Shown here one piece after another: positions 1 to 7,883 of a stretch of 64,000 bases of DNA. Position 1 is the first letter of the stretch. Every line of letters begins with the position of its first letter. The stretch spans positions 124,001 to 188,000 of the forward strand of contig NZ_JAGIPX010000008.1 of the NCBI RefSeq assembly GCF_017814945.1, given 5' to 3'. A model generated the notes under the pieces. That model made no database searches and was not told the origin of the DNA. It saw nothing but the letters and a program-made list of their open reading frames with translations. Origin of the DNA: Paraburkholderia sp. LEh10 (GTDB lineage: Bacteria; Pseudomonadota; Gammaproteobacteria; Burkholderiales; Burkholderiaceae). The position numbers and the translations under genes are program-made.

Positions 1-185
1 ATCGTGTCCTCCGCTGAGGGTAACCCGGGTGGGTAATTTTCGGACAAAAATAATACCCCGATAATCGACTCCACTACGAAAAGCGGCAGCGAACGTGTCG
101 CGCGAACGGGTACACGGGCGCACGCAGCACGCGAACAGCAAGCGCGCGCCGCGCCGCTGAAAGGCATCTGGAAGGAGGCAGCATC

Positions 186-1031
186 ATGCAGGTAGAACTG
201 GCGCAACTCGCGCTGATCGATAGCGACGTCGCGCACAACACGCGCAAGGTCGTCGAGACAATCGGGCGCGCCGACGCAGCGGGCGGCACGAAGCTGATCG
301 TGTTTCCCGAAACCACGCTGTCGGGCTTTCCGACCCGCGAGAATGTCGCCGACGTCGCGCAGACCATTGACGGCCCGGCGTTGACGTCCGTGCGCGACGC
401 GGCCCGGCAAGCAGGCGTCGCGGTCGCCGTAGGTCTCGCCGAACGCGACGGCGGCCGGTTCTACAACACGACGGTGCTCATCGATGAACGCGGCGATATC
501 GCGCTGCGCTATCGCAAGACGCATCTGTGGGCGTCGGACGTCGGCGTGTTCACGCCGGGCGAGCGCTTCGAGACCTGCACGTGGAACGGCCTCACGGTCG
601 GCCTCCTGATCTGCTACGACATCGAGTTTCCTGAAACGGCGCGCGCCGTCGCCGCGCTCGACGGCGACCTGCTGATCGTCACGAACGGCAACATGGACCC
701 GTTCGGCCCCGTGCATCGGCGCGCGATCACGGCACGCGCGATGGAGAACCAGATGTTCGCGCTGATGGTGAACCGCTGCGGCTCAGGCGACGACGATCTC
801 ACCTTCCCTGGCTTGTCCGCGCTCGTCGATCCGTTCGGTGAGACCGTCATCGAGCTGGGCGGCGGCGAAACGGTCACGAAGTCGCATATCGATCTGGCGC
901 GGCTCGAAGCGAGCCGCGAGCACTACAACTATCTGCATGACGCACGCGTGCCGCTCGGGCTCGTGCCCGTCGAACAGTCGGACGGCCACCGTGCGCTGAT
1001 GATCGAAGCGCGCCGCCGCCGTACCGGCTAA
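186..1031 (+). CDS. Carbon-nitrogen hydrolase (nitrilase superfamily amidohydrolase)
   Basis: This 281-residue cytoplasmic enzyme should hydrolyse a C-N bond in a small amide or nitrile. The nitrilase-fold triad is readable: Glu42 in FPETTLSGFP, Lys111 in RKTHLW and Cys143 in LLICYDIEFPE. Its length suits the aliphatic amidase/R-amidase-like branch. The start is well supported by AAGGAGG shortly upstream of the ATG. The next gene, 148 nt downstream on the same strand, is an amino-acid/polyamine permease, so the substrate is probably an imported nitrogen compound. That link is inference, and the exact substrate cannot be read from sequence. Confidence 0.88.
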   Translation: MQVELAQLALIDSDVAHNTRKVVETIGRADAAGGTKLIVFPETTLSGFPTRENVADVAQTIDGPALTSVRDAARQAGVAVAVGLAERDGGRFYNTTVLIDERGDIALRYRKTHLWASDVGVFTPGERFETCTWNGLTVGLLICYDIEFPETARAVAALDGDLLIVTNGNMDPFGPVHRRAITARAMENQMFALMVNRCGSGDDDLTFPGLSALVDPFGETVIELGGGETVTKSHIDLARLEASREHYNYLHDARVPLGLVPVEQSDGHRALMIEARRRRTG

Positions 1032-1179
1032 ACGCTTTTCGCCATCCATCCGAGACACGTCGCGCGGGGCCTGACGCTCTGCGCGCGCGGACTCACGTTC
1101 GTCGAAATGCCCGTCATAAGGCATCCCACAAGATCCAATAAGACATCCGTATCGGCCTGCCACTGGCCCTGGAGGAATC

Positions 1180-2520
1180 ATGCAATCGTCGCCATCCCAT
1201 GAATCGTCCCATCTGAAGCGCACGCTCGGTTTGCCGTCCGTGCTGCTGTTCGGCCTCGCCTATATGGCGCCACTGATCGTCTACGGCACCTATGGCGTGC
1301 TCGCCAAGGCCAGCGACGACACGGCAGCCCTCGCCTATCTGCTCGCGCTGATCGCCATCGCGTTCACGGCGCTCAGCTACGGCAAGCTCGCGCGGCTCTA
1401 TCCCGTTGCCGGCTCGGCGTACACGTACACCCGCAAGACGTTCAACGCGCATCTGGGCTTCATGATCGGCTGGGCGACACTGCTCGACTACTTCTTCCTG
1501 CCGATGGTGATCTGGCTGATCGGCGCCGCGTATCTGAACGCCGCGTTTCCGCATGTGCCCTCGTGGATCTGGATCGTCGCGTTCATCGTACTGACGAGCG
1601 GCCTGAACATCGTCGGCATCGAACTCGCGGCGCGCTTCAACATCGTGCTGATGGTCGTGCAACTGGCGATCGTCGCCATGTTCGTCGCGCTGTGCTGGCA
1701 CTATGCATCGGCGGCGGCGGGCCCGGGCGGCATCGCGATGGCGGAGCCGTTCTTCAAGCCGCACGTGTCGTTCGGTGCGACGATGGCGGGCGCCGCGATC
1801 GCCGCGTATTCGTACCTCGGCTTCGACGCCGTCTCGACGCTGACGGAAGAAACCATCGATCCGAAAAAGAACATGCCGCGCGCGATCCTGCTGATCGCGC
1901 TGATCGGCGGCGCGATCTTCGTGATCGCGGCCTACACGATGCAGCTCGCCCACCCCGGCGTCGAGTTCAAGGACACGGACTCGGCTGCGTTCGAAGTCGC
2001 GAAGATGATCGGCGGCGATATCTTCGTGACGGTGTTTCTCGCGGGTCTCATCCTCGCGCAGTTCGCGTCGGGCATCTCGGCGCAGGCGAGCGTCGGCCGT
2101 CTGCTCTATGCGATGGGCCGCGACGAAATCCTGCCCAGGCGCATCTTCGGCTTCATCCACCCGCGCTTCAAGACGCCCGCGATCAACATCGCGATTGCGG
2201 GCATCGTCGGACTGATCGCGCTGAAGCTGGATGTCGCCACCTCGACGTCGTTCATCAACTTCGGCGCGTTCCTCGCCTTCACGGCTGTCAATCTGTGCGT
2301 GATTCGCCTGTATCTGTCGGGCAATCACGGTGAGCGCAAGATCGGCGTGCTCGGCGGACTCGTGTTTCCGCTGATCGGCGCAGTCGCCGATATCTGGCTG
2401 CTCGCGAGCCTCGAAAAGACCGCGCTCGTGCTCGGCGCCGTGTGGTTCGTGCTCGGTGTCGTGTATCTGTGCTGGATCACGCGCCTGTTCCGCCAGGCAC
2501 CGCCCGAAGTGGCGATCTGA
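1180..2520 (+). CDS. APC-family amino acid/polyamine permease
   Basis: This 446-residue inner-membrane protein has about twelve hydrophobic segments. The N-terminal GLAYMAPLIVYGTYG region and the segment AGSAYTYTRKTFN resemble the APC superfamily (amino acid-polyamine-organocation), including the glycine-rich first helix that contacts substrate. The putrescine/GABA importer branch is possible but not proven. GGAGG lies just before the ATG. It probably works with the upstream nitrilase-family enzyme, the permease importing what the amidase uses or its product. A strong inverted repeat follows the stop. Confidence 0.88.
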   Translation: MQSSPSHESSHLKRTLGLPSVLLFGLAYMAPLIVYGTYGVLAKASDDTAALAYLLALIAIAFTALSYGKLARLYPVAGSAYTYTRKTFNAHLGFMIGWATLLDYFFLPMVIWLIGAAYLNAAFPHVPSWIWIVAFIVLTSGLNIVGIELAARFNIVLMVVQLAIVAMFVALCWHYASAAAGPGGIAMAEPFFKPHVSFGATMAGAAIAAYSYLGFDAVSTLTEETIDPKKNMPRAILLIALIGGAIFVIAAYTMQLAHPGVEFKDTDSAAFEVAKMIGGDIFVTVFLAGLILAQFASGISAQASVGRLLYAMGRDEILPRRIFGFIHPRFKTPAINIAIAGIVGLIALKLDVATSTSFINFGAFLAFTAVNLCVIRLYLSGNHGERKIGVLGGLVFPLIGAVADIWLLASLEKTALVLGAVWFVLGVVYLCWITRLFRQAPPEVAI

Positions 2521-2567
2521 TTTCGGCATCGGCGTTGCGGCCCGCCATCGCGGATCGCATCGCAGGA

Positions 2568-2592
2568 ACGCGGCGCATCGTATGCGCCGCGT
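2568..2592. terminator. Hairpin between convergent genes
   Basis: A perfect 11-bp inverted repeat (ACGCGGCGCAT and its complement) with a 3-nt loop lies in the 98-nt gap between the permease and the convergent TPR gene. There is no long T tract on either side, so it may be a bidirectional or Rho-assisted terminator. Confidence 0.6.
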
Positions 2593-2618
2593 GTTGCTTT
2601 CGGCGCGCGCTGGTGTTG

Positions 2619-4166
2619 CTAGTGTGGCTCGCGCGCGGAGAACTCCGCCTCCAGCGCATCGATCACCTTTGCGAGCACGTCGGCCCAGTTGCCGCGCTCG
2701 GCCTGATTGAAGAGCCGCAGGCCCGGATACCACGGACTGTCGGCGCGCCCGCGCAGCCAACGCCAGCATCCCGCGTAACGGTTCAGCAGCCACACGCGCT
2801 TGCCCATCGCCGCCGCGAGATGCGCAACCGATGTATCGGCGGCGATCACCAGATCGAGCGATTCGACGAGCGCTGCCGTATCGGCGAAATCCGTGATCTC
2901 GCTCATCCAGTCGGTCACGTTCGGACGATGCGCGGGCGCGAGTTCTTTCGCGGCATCATCCGCTTTCTGCAAGCTGATCCAATGCGCGCGAGGCGAGGCG
3001 AGCAGACGCTCGATCTGCGCCGGCGGGATGCTGCGCATCCCGTCCATATGCGCATTGATCTTCCCGCCCGCCCACACGATGCCGACCCTCGGCACGCCCC
3101 GCGGCGCAACCTGCGCGAGACGCTCGCGCCAATAGCCGGCGCGCTGCGGGTCGGCGCGCAGATAACGGCAAGGCGCCGACGCGAGATGCTGCAGACCAAT
3201 GCCGAGCGCCATCGGCAGCGAGAGCATCGGCGAATGCCAGTCCCAATCGCGCCAGTCGGACGGGATATCGTCGAACAGCTTCAACTGTGGATAGCGTGCG
3301 CCGAACGAATCCTCGAACAGCCGCCGCAACGGCTGCGGGCAGTTGAAGCCGACCGTCGGGAAATGGCTGAGGGCAAGTGGAAAGAAGCGGCAGAACTGCA
3401 ACGCGTCGCCGAGACCTTGTTCGTACACGATGAAAAGCCGTCCGTCCTGCTTGGCCGCCGTGCCGCCGAGCCACTGCGGCACGGGCAATTCCGACGGCCG
3501 CGCGCCGCGCTCGCCGCGATTGTTGCCTAACGCGGCCCAGCGGTACTCGAAGTGCGGCCACGCCTCTTCATATCGGCCCGCCGCGAGCATCATGTGGCCC
3601 ATGTTGCTGCGCGCTTCAAGGTTGGACGGATCGAGTTCGTATGCGCGCCGATGATGGACAATCGCCGCCTCGACATCGCCGAGCGCGTTCAGCACGAGTC
3701 CGAGATTGTTATGTGCGCCGGAGTGCGCAGGGTTCGAGGCGAGCACGCTGCCGTACGCCTGTTCGGCCGCTTCCATGTCGTCGTTCAATTGCAGCGCGAC
3801 ACCGAGATTGAAGGCGAGAACCGATGTGTCGATCGACACGGCGGGGAGACGGCTCGCCAGTTCGAGGCCGCGCTGCGCGCTCGCCGCACCGTCGGCCAGC
3901 GCGCCCGAGCGGATCTGCACGACGGCGAGGCTGTTGCAGAAGATGGGATCGGGCCGCACGCGTAGCGCGTGCTCGATCCAGTGGGCCGCGCCGCCCGGCT
4001 CTTTCGCTTCGAGCGCAATCAGGCCGCGCAGATGCAGCGCCGCGGCATGCTCGGGCTGCGCGTGCAGAACGGCATCGGCATGCGTTCGCGCAGTGTCATG
4101 ATTGCCGGAAAAAAAAGCCTGCTCGGCCGCGGCGTACAGCCCGTCGATGTCTTGTGATGGCGTCAT
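2619..4166 (-). CDS. TPR protein with C-terminal glycosyltransferase-like domain
   Basis: This is a 515-residue protein. About the first 230 residues are tetratricopeptide repeats, with recurring helix pairs such as AAEQAYGSVLASNPAHSGAH. The C-terminal half contains RVGIVWAGG and LVIAADTSVAHLAAAMGKR, which resemble the GT-B nucleotide-sugar fold of heptosyltransferase-like (GT9/GT41-like) proteins. It has no signal peptide, so it is probably cytoplasmic. The start has AAGGA about nine nt upstream. The acceptor is unknown; protein or surface-glycan glycosylation are both possible. It stands alone, convergent with the permease. Confidence 0.82.
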   Translation of the reverse strand: MTPSQDIDGLYAAAEQAFFSGNHDTARTHADAVLHAQPEHAAALHLRGLIALEAKEPGGAAHWIEHALRVRPDPIFCNSLAVVQIRSGALADGAASAQRGLELASRLPAVSIDTSVLAFNLGVALQLNDDMEAAEQAYGSVLASNPAHSGAHNNLGLVLNALGDVEAAIVHHRRAYELDPSNLEARSNMGHMMLAAGRYEEAWPHFEYRWAALGNNRGERGARPSELPVPQWLGGTAAKQDGRLFIVYEQGLGDALQFCRFFPLALSHFPTVGFNCPQPLRRLFEDSFGARYPQLKLFDDIPSDWRDWDWHSPMLSLPMALGIGLQHLASAPCRYLRADPQRAGYWRERLAQVAPRGVPRVGIVWAGGKINAHMDGMRSIPPAQIERLLASPRAHWISLQKADDAAKELAPAHRPNVTDWMSEITDFADTAALVESLDLVIAADTSVAHLAAAMGKRVWLLNRYAGCWRWLRGRADSPWYPGLRLFNQAERGNWADVLAKVIDALEAEFSAREPH

Positions 4167-4606
4167 TCGATCATGTCCTTCGCCGCGACGAAACCGTCGT
4201 TGATGAGCCGTCGACGACGGCGAGTTGATGTGCCGGATGATCGCACTGCGGCGGCAAGGCGCTGTGAACTTATGTCAAAGTGCGCTCGCACATGCGCGCA
4301 ACGGGGGCGACGTCCGACGTCCCATCAAACGTACGAACAACTGACGCCTCACTTGCCGAAAGCCGACAAGTGTCCGCAGATCGTACCGATGTTCGTGCGA
4401 ACGACCGAAAACCGTACGGTTGGGCCGTCCATCTGCCCGCGCAGTCCTCACTTCAGTCCACCGCGCAAAGCGCCGCCTCGACACATCGCGCCAGCGAATC
4501 GGCTGGGCATATCAGTTGCTTTTAAATGAGCAGGGGCACTGCCCTTCAACACTGCAACGGAAGCCGCAAGGCTATCCGACCGGGGCGAGGCGACAAGGAG
4601 ACGGTC
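4167..4606. other. Intergenic region upstream of a small gene
   Basis: These 440 nt lie between the divergent TPR gene and the small gene starting at 4607. The only element I can support is a sigma-54-like promoter near the right end. No convincing additional gene or RNA is seen. Confidence 0.5.
4505..4519 (+). promoter_or_regulatory. Candidate sigma-54 promoter for the small gene at 4607
   Basis: GGGCATATCAGTTGC has the GG and GC dinucleotides at the 12-nt offset of -24/-12 promoters and a perfect TTGC in the -12 box. It differs from TGGCACG-N4-TTGC at three -24-side positions. It would start transcription about 75 nt before the small ORF. A sigma-54 activator gene follows that ORF. Chance matches of this quality occur, so confidence is modest. 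Confidence 0.35.
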
Positions 4607-4855
4607 ATGAAAGACGATACATTTTCACTGCGCAGACAGGTCGAGAAGTGGTTTGGCTCCGCACAGGCAATCTCGATTCACGTTTCCCGCGTGCCCGGAA
4701 CAATCGGTCCCGTATCTGGCTACAGGTGCGTGCGCGTATCGCAGCCTTCCAGGGCTTTAGAAATCGTCTTTTTCCGACACGGCGACAAATCATGGCGCGT
4801 GTACCCGCCGCCCATCGCACGACCGACATTCAATACGCTTGCGCGCGCTGCCTGA
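4607..4855 (+). CDS. Small protein of unknown function
   Basis: This 82-residue protein begins MKDDTFSLRRQVEKWFG. The start is chosen for the AAGGAG six nt upstream of the ATG; an upstream in-frame ATG at 4526 lacks this support. It has no signal peptide or membrane segment. It is basic and contains several aromatic residues in the second half (IVFFRHGDKSWRVYPP). It sits convergent to acxR with a sigma-54-like promoter upstream. I do not recognise the family. It could belong to the acetone regulon, but this is inference from position only. Confidence 0.6.
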   Translation: MKDDTFSLRRQVEKWFGSAQAISIHVSRVPGTIGPVSGYRCVRVSQPSRALEIVFFRHGDKSWRVYPPPIARPTFNTLARAA

Positions 4856-4941
4856 ACCGCGACGACGGCAGTTTCCACCCTGACGCGGACAGGTCGCCCA
4901 CCCCGGACAGCGAGGCGATCCTGAATGTCCTGCATCCGTCG

Positions 4942-6993
4942 TCACAGATTTGAACACCTTGGCGTTCCACGCCTGCGCACATCGCTCACGGCGGCAACGA
5001 GGTCGTATCGGCGGAGCTTTTCGTAAAGCGTGCTTTTGGCGATGCCCAGTTGAGCAGCAGCTCGCGTCAGATTGCCTTCGCAGCGAGCAAGCGCGCGACG
5101 AATATGTTCGGCTTCCGCGTTCTTGAGCGAATCGCCCGTCGCCATGACCGGTTCGGCCAACTCCCGTTGCACAAGTTGGACCGCCGTGGGAACGGCGGCG
5201 CCCACCTCGGCAGGCAACTTCTCCACTGTTATGGTGCTACCTTCCGCGAGCAGCAGCGCACCCTCGATCGCATTACGCAGCTCGCGCACATTGCCGGGCC
5301 ACGCGTAATTCAACAGGCACGCGTACGCTTGCGTGTCGAATGACTTGGGCGGCAACCCATAACAATCGCAAAGATGCCCGAGCCAGTACGCGATGAGCGT
5401 CGGCAGATCGTCGCTGCGCTCTCGCAGACTCGGTATCGACACCGTCGTCACCGCGATCCGGTAGAACAGATCCATTCGGAACGTCCCTTTGGCAATCGCA
5501 TCTTTCAGGTCGCGGTGAGTGGCGGCGACGAGCCGGAAATTCACCTTGCGCGGCGTATTTTCCCCAAGCCTGTAAATCTCGTTTTCCTGGAGAACACGCA
5601 GCAGATGGGGCTGGATATCAAGCGGCATTTCGCCGATCTCGTCGAGGAAAAGCGTGCCGCCGTCGGCCGCCTCGATCTTGCCGGCCGCCCCCGACTTGCG
5701 CGCGCCCGTAAAGGCTCCCTCCGCGTATCCGAACAGTTCGCTCGCCAGCATGTCTCTCGACAATCCGCCGCAGTTGAGCGCGACAAACGGCCCCTCAGCG
5801 CGCTCGCTCGCCTGATGGATGCCTTGCGCGAAGAGTTCCTTGCCGACGCCCGTATCGCCGAGAAGAAGAACGGGGACTTTCGACGGCGCAAGCTGGCGCG
5901 CCTTGTCGACGGCAGCGCGCAAGGTGCGGCTGTCGCCGATGATCCGCTCGAATGCGCCGGACCCGCTGTACGCGCTGCGCAACTTGTCGCGCCCGCCTGC
6001 CGACGACATCGCGCCGCGCACGTTGCCCGTCCCTCGTATCACGACCACGAACCCCAACACCGTCGCGCCTTCACGCAGCGATTCGACATGCGCGTAGTGC
6101 AACCACGGCGGCGCATTCGCAGTCAGAGGATGATCGGCTGTCGCGTCCAGTCCGGGCAACACGAAGCCCGCATCGAGATGCACGTCAAAACCAAGGCGAC
6201 GCAGCGCCGGCACGACCTGGGGGTTCGCCTTGACGAGCCGCCCCTTGTCATCGACGACAAGGATTGCGTCAGACACATGTGACCCAAACCCGGAAGCACA
6301 GCGATCCAGCAGACGCAGACGCCGCTCCATCGCATCCTTCGCCAGACGGCTTTCGATCCGTCCCGCCAGCGATACCGTCAACGCAAGACTGTACCGGCTG
6401 TATGTGTCCGCGAGACCGGACACGTCGATTACGCCGAGTACATGGCCATCCATCGGATCGCGGATCACCGTGGCAGAACAGGTCCAGCCTTTGATACCGG
6501 CGCAGAAATGTTCGGCACCGTGAATCTGCACGGCCTGCTTGAGCGCGAGCGCAGTCCCTATTGCGTTGGTCCCGCAGTTCAGTTCAGTCCAGTTGCAGCC
6601 GGGTACCAGTCCGACTTCGCTCGCCGGCTCCAGGATCCGCATGTCGCCTTCATGCTGAAGGATCAGTCCGTCCGGGTCGGCGAGCAGCATCACCGTACCC
6701 GTCTGCGACAGCAATTCGCGCGTTTGCTGCATCAGGGGGAGGCTCGCACTGACAAGCCGTGCACTTGCGTCCCGCCACTGCATCAGCTGGACTTCGGCGA
6801 CGGCAGGCGGCGCCCTGTCGACACCCGGGTTGACATGGCCAACGAGGCAGCGTTGCCAGGAATCGTCAACGACACTGCGCACGTCGGAGGAATGCCATTC
6901 GCCTCCGCCTACCAGATGCTCCCATGCTGCCATGATGCTGGCGTCATGCTGCGGACTGGAAAACCAGTCCATCGGCGTGCCTGTCTGTTGCAT
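4942..6993 (-). CDS. acxR: Sigma-54-dependent activator, AcoR/AcxR type
   Basis: This 683-residue enhancer-binding protein should switch on the acetone carboxylase operon when its ligand is present. An N-terminal GAF-like sensor spans about residues 60-220. The AAA+ domain has Walker A GDTGVGKE (about 379-386), the sigma-54-contacting GAFTGA loop (about 426-431) and Walker B GGTLFLDE (about 445-452). A Fis-type helix-turn-helix ([20 protein letters not shown]) lies near the C-terminus. I chose the internal ATG at 6993 because GGGAG precedes it; an in-frame start 48 nt upstream is possible. The gene lies directly downstream of acxABC on the same strand, and acxA has a sigma-54 promoter. Confidence 0.9.
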   Translation of the reverse strand: MQQTGTPMDWFSSPQHDASIMAAWEHLVGGGEWHSSDVRSVVDDSWQRCLVGHVNPGVDRAPPAVAEVQLMQWRDASARLVSASLPLMQQTRELLSQTGTVMLLADPDGLILQHEGDMRILEPASEVGLVPGCNWTELNCGTNAIGTALALKQAVQIHGAEHFCAGIKGWTCSATVIRDPMDGHVLGVIDVSGLADTYSRYSLALTVSLAGRIESRLAKDAMERRLRLLDRCASGFGSHVSDAILVVDDKGRLVKANPQVVPALRRLGFDVHLDAGFVLPGLDATADHPLTANAPPWLHYAHVESLREGATVLGFVVVIRGTGNVRGAMSSAGGRDKLRSAYSGSGAFERIIGDSRTLRAAVDKARQLAPSKVPVLLLGDTGVGKELFAQGIHQASERAEGPFVALNCGGLSRDMLASELFGYAEGAFTGARKSGAAGKIEAADGGTLFLDEIGEMPLDIQPHLLRVLQENEIYRLGENTPRKVNFRLVAATHRDLKDAIAKGTFRMDLFYRIAVTTVSIPSLRERSDDLPTLIAYWLGHLCDCYGLPPKSFDTQAYACLLNYAWPGNVRELRNAIEGALLLAEGSTITVEKLPAEVGAAVPTAVQLVQRELAEPVMATGDSLKNAEAEHIRRALARCEGNLTRAAAQLGIAKSTLYEKLRRYDLVAAVSDVRRRGTPRCSNL

Positions 6994-7338
6994 GTGTGTC
7001 TCCCGACGGCTCACGTCGATGCGGACCGTGACGCCGTGCAACCGGCCTTTTCATTAGCTTTTTAAGGATGCCCGGCCAGGGCCGTTCGCGGGGCTCCCAC
7101 CTGTGCATCGTACTCCGATACGCACCGCCTTCGGGCGTCGCGGCAGTTCCTGAAAGCAATGCCTGCGCCAGCCGCCCCGGCAAGCCGACGGCCTCCTCGC
7201 TGCCGCAACGTCTGGTCGTTAGTGTCTGAAAACGATCCGGCCGTCCGAAAATCGAACGGCCGGAAATCGAACGCCGTGCTTCGAAAAGCGCCGGCAAAGC
7301 CGCCAACGGCAGGCGGCGTGCCGGCGTCACATCTCAGG
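6994..7338. other. Intergenic region between acxC and acxR
   Basis: This 345-nt gap must carry the end of the acxABC transcript and the promoter of acxR. A hairpin terminator is visible at 7237-7263. I see no clear -35/-10 pair, no sigma-54 box and no additional ORF of merit. Confidence 0.5.
7237..7263 (-). terminator. Probable terminator of acxABC
   Basis: An 8-bp inverted repeat, CCGGCCGT with ACGGCCGG and a 12-nt loop (read on the plus strand), lies about 75 nt beyond the acxC stop. On the leftward transcript it is followed shortly by TTTT. It would separate the carboxylase genes from acxR. Confidence 0.55.
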
Positions 7339-7845
7339 TCAATCGACGCGCTCGGGAACGGGCAGCTTGACCCACTCCGTGTAGAAGGCGTCGATATCCG
7401 GCTCGAAGTCGTGGATCACGGGATACCACGGCGTCGGAGCTTCGACATCGTGCATCGTGCCGCAGGTCGGACAGTAGTACTCGCGGTACACCTGCCATTG
7501 TGTGTCAGGCGCCATCAGCCGCGGGTAGACTTCATCCATGGCTTCTTCGGACTCGCGCACGAAGATGTTTGCGTGAAGCTTCCAGTTCTCGCGATAGTCG
7601 CAGAAAACATGGCCGCAATCGCACTGCGTGACCCACTTCTTCGTCGCCGACTGTTGCACGATATAGAGATGCGGTGCGAGCGGCAGCACGATGCGATCTT
7701 TCCAGCCCGTCTTCTGCTGTAATGCGTCGATGTACATCTGAAAGCGCTCGCTGTCCTTGGGCATCGACAGCATGCGCAACGTCGTGTCCCAGTCGAGCTT
7801 GCCGTCGACCATGTTCCTGACCTGTTCCTTCGTGTAAGTTGACAT
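7339..7845 (-). CDS. acxC: Acetone carboxylase gamma subunit
   Basis: This 168-residue protein is the small subunit of the ATP-dependent enzyme that carboxylates acetone to acetoacetate. It contains cysteine clusters fitting a metal site (CDCGHVFC and YYCPTCGTMHD). The sequence TYTKEQVRNMVDGKLDWDTT is typical of acetone carboxylase gamma. The start at 7845 is chosen because AGAGG precedes it and the homologous N-terminus begins there; the longer upstream reading frame overlaps acxB and has no such support. It is the third gene of the acxA-acxB-acxC operon, 38 nt after acxB. Confidence 0.9.
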   Translation of the reverse strand: MSTYTKEQVRNMVDGKLDWDTTLRMLSMPKDSERFQMYIDALQQKTGWKDRIVLPLAPHLYIVQQSATKKWVTQCDCGHVFCDYRENWKLHANIFVRESEEAMDEVYPRLMAPDTQWQVYREYYCPTCGTMHDVEAPTPWYPVIHDFEPDIDAFYTEWVKLPVPERVD

Positions 7846-7883
7846 CTCCAGCCTCTCTGTTGATTTCGATGGATCGTGCGACG

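Noticed and set aside
1114..2793. Long reading frame of 559 codons on the minus strand under the permease
   Set aside because: It is the complement of an obvious membrane-protein gene; its Arg/Ala/His-rich, repeat-free translation is typical of shadow frames in GC-rich DNA.
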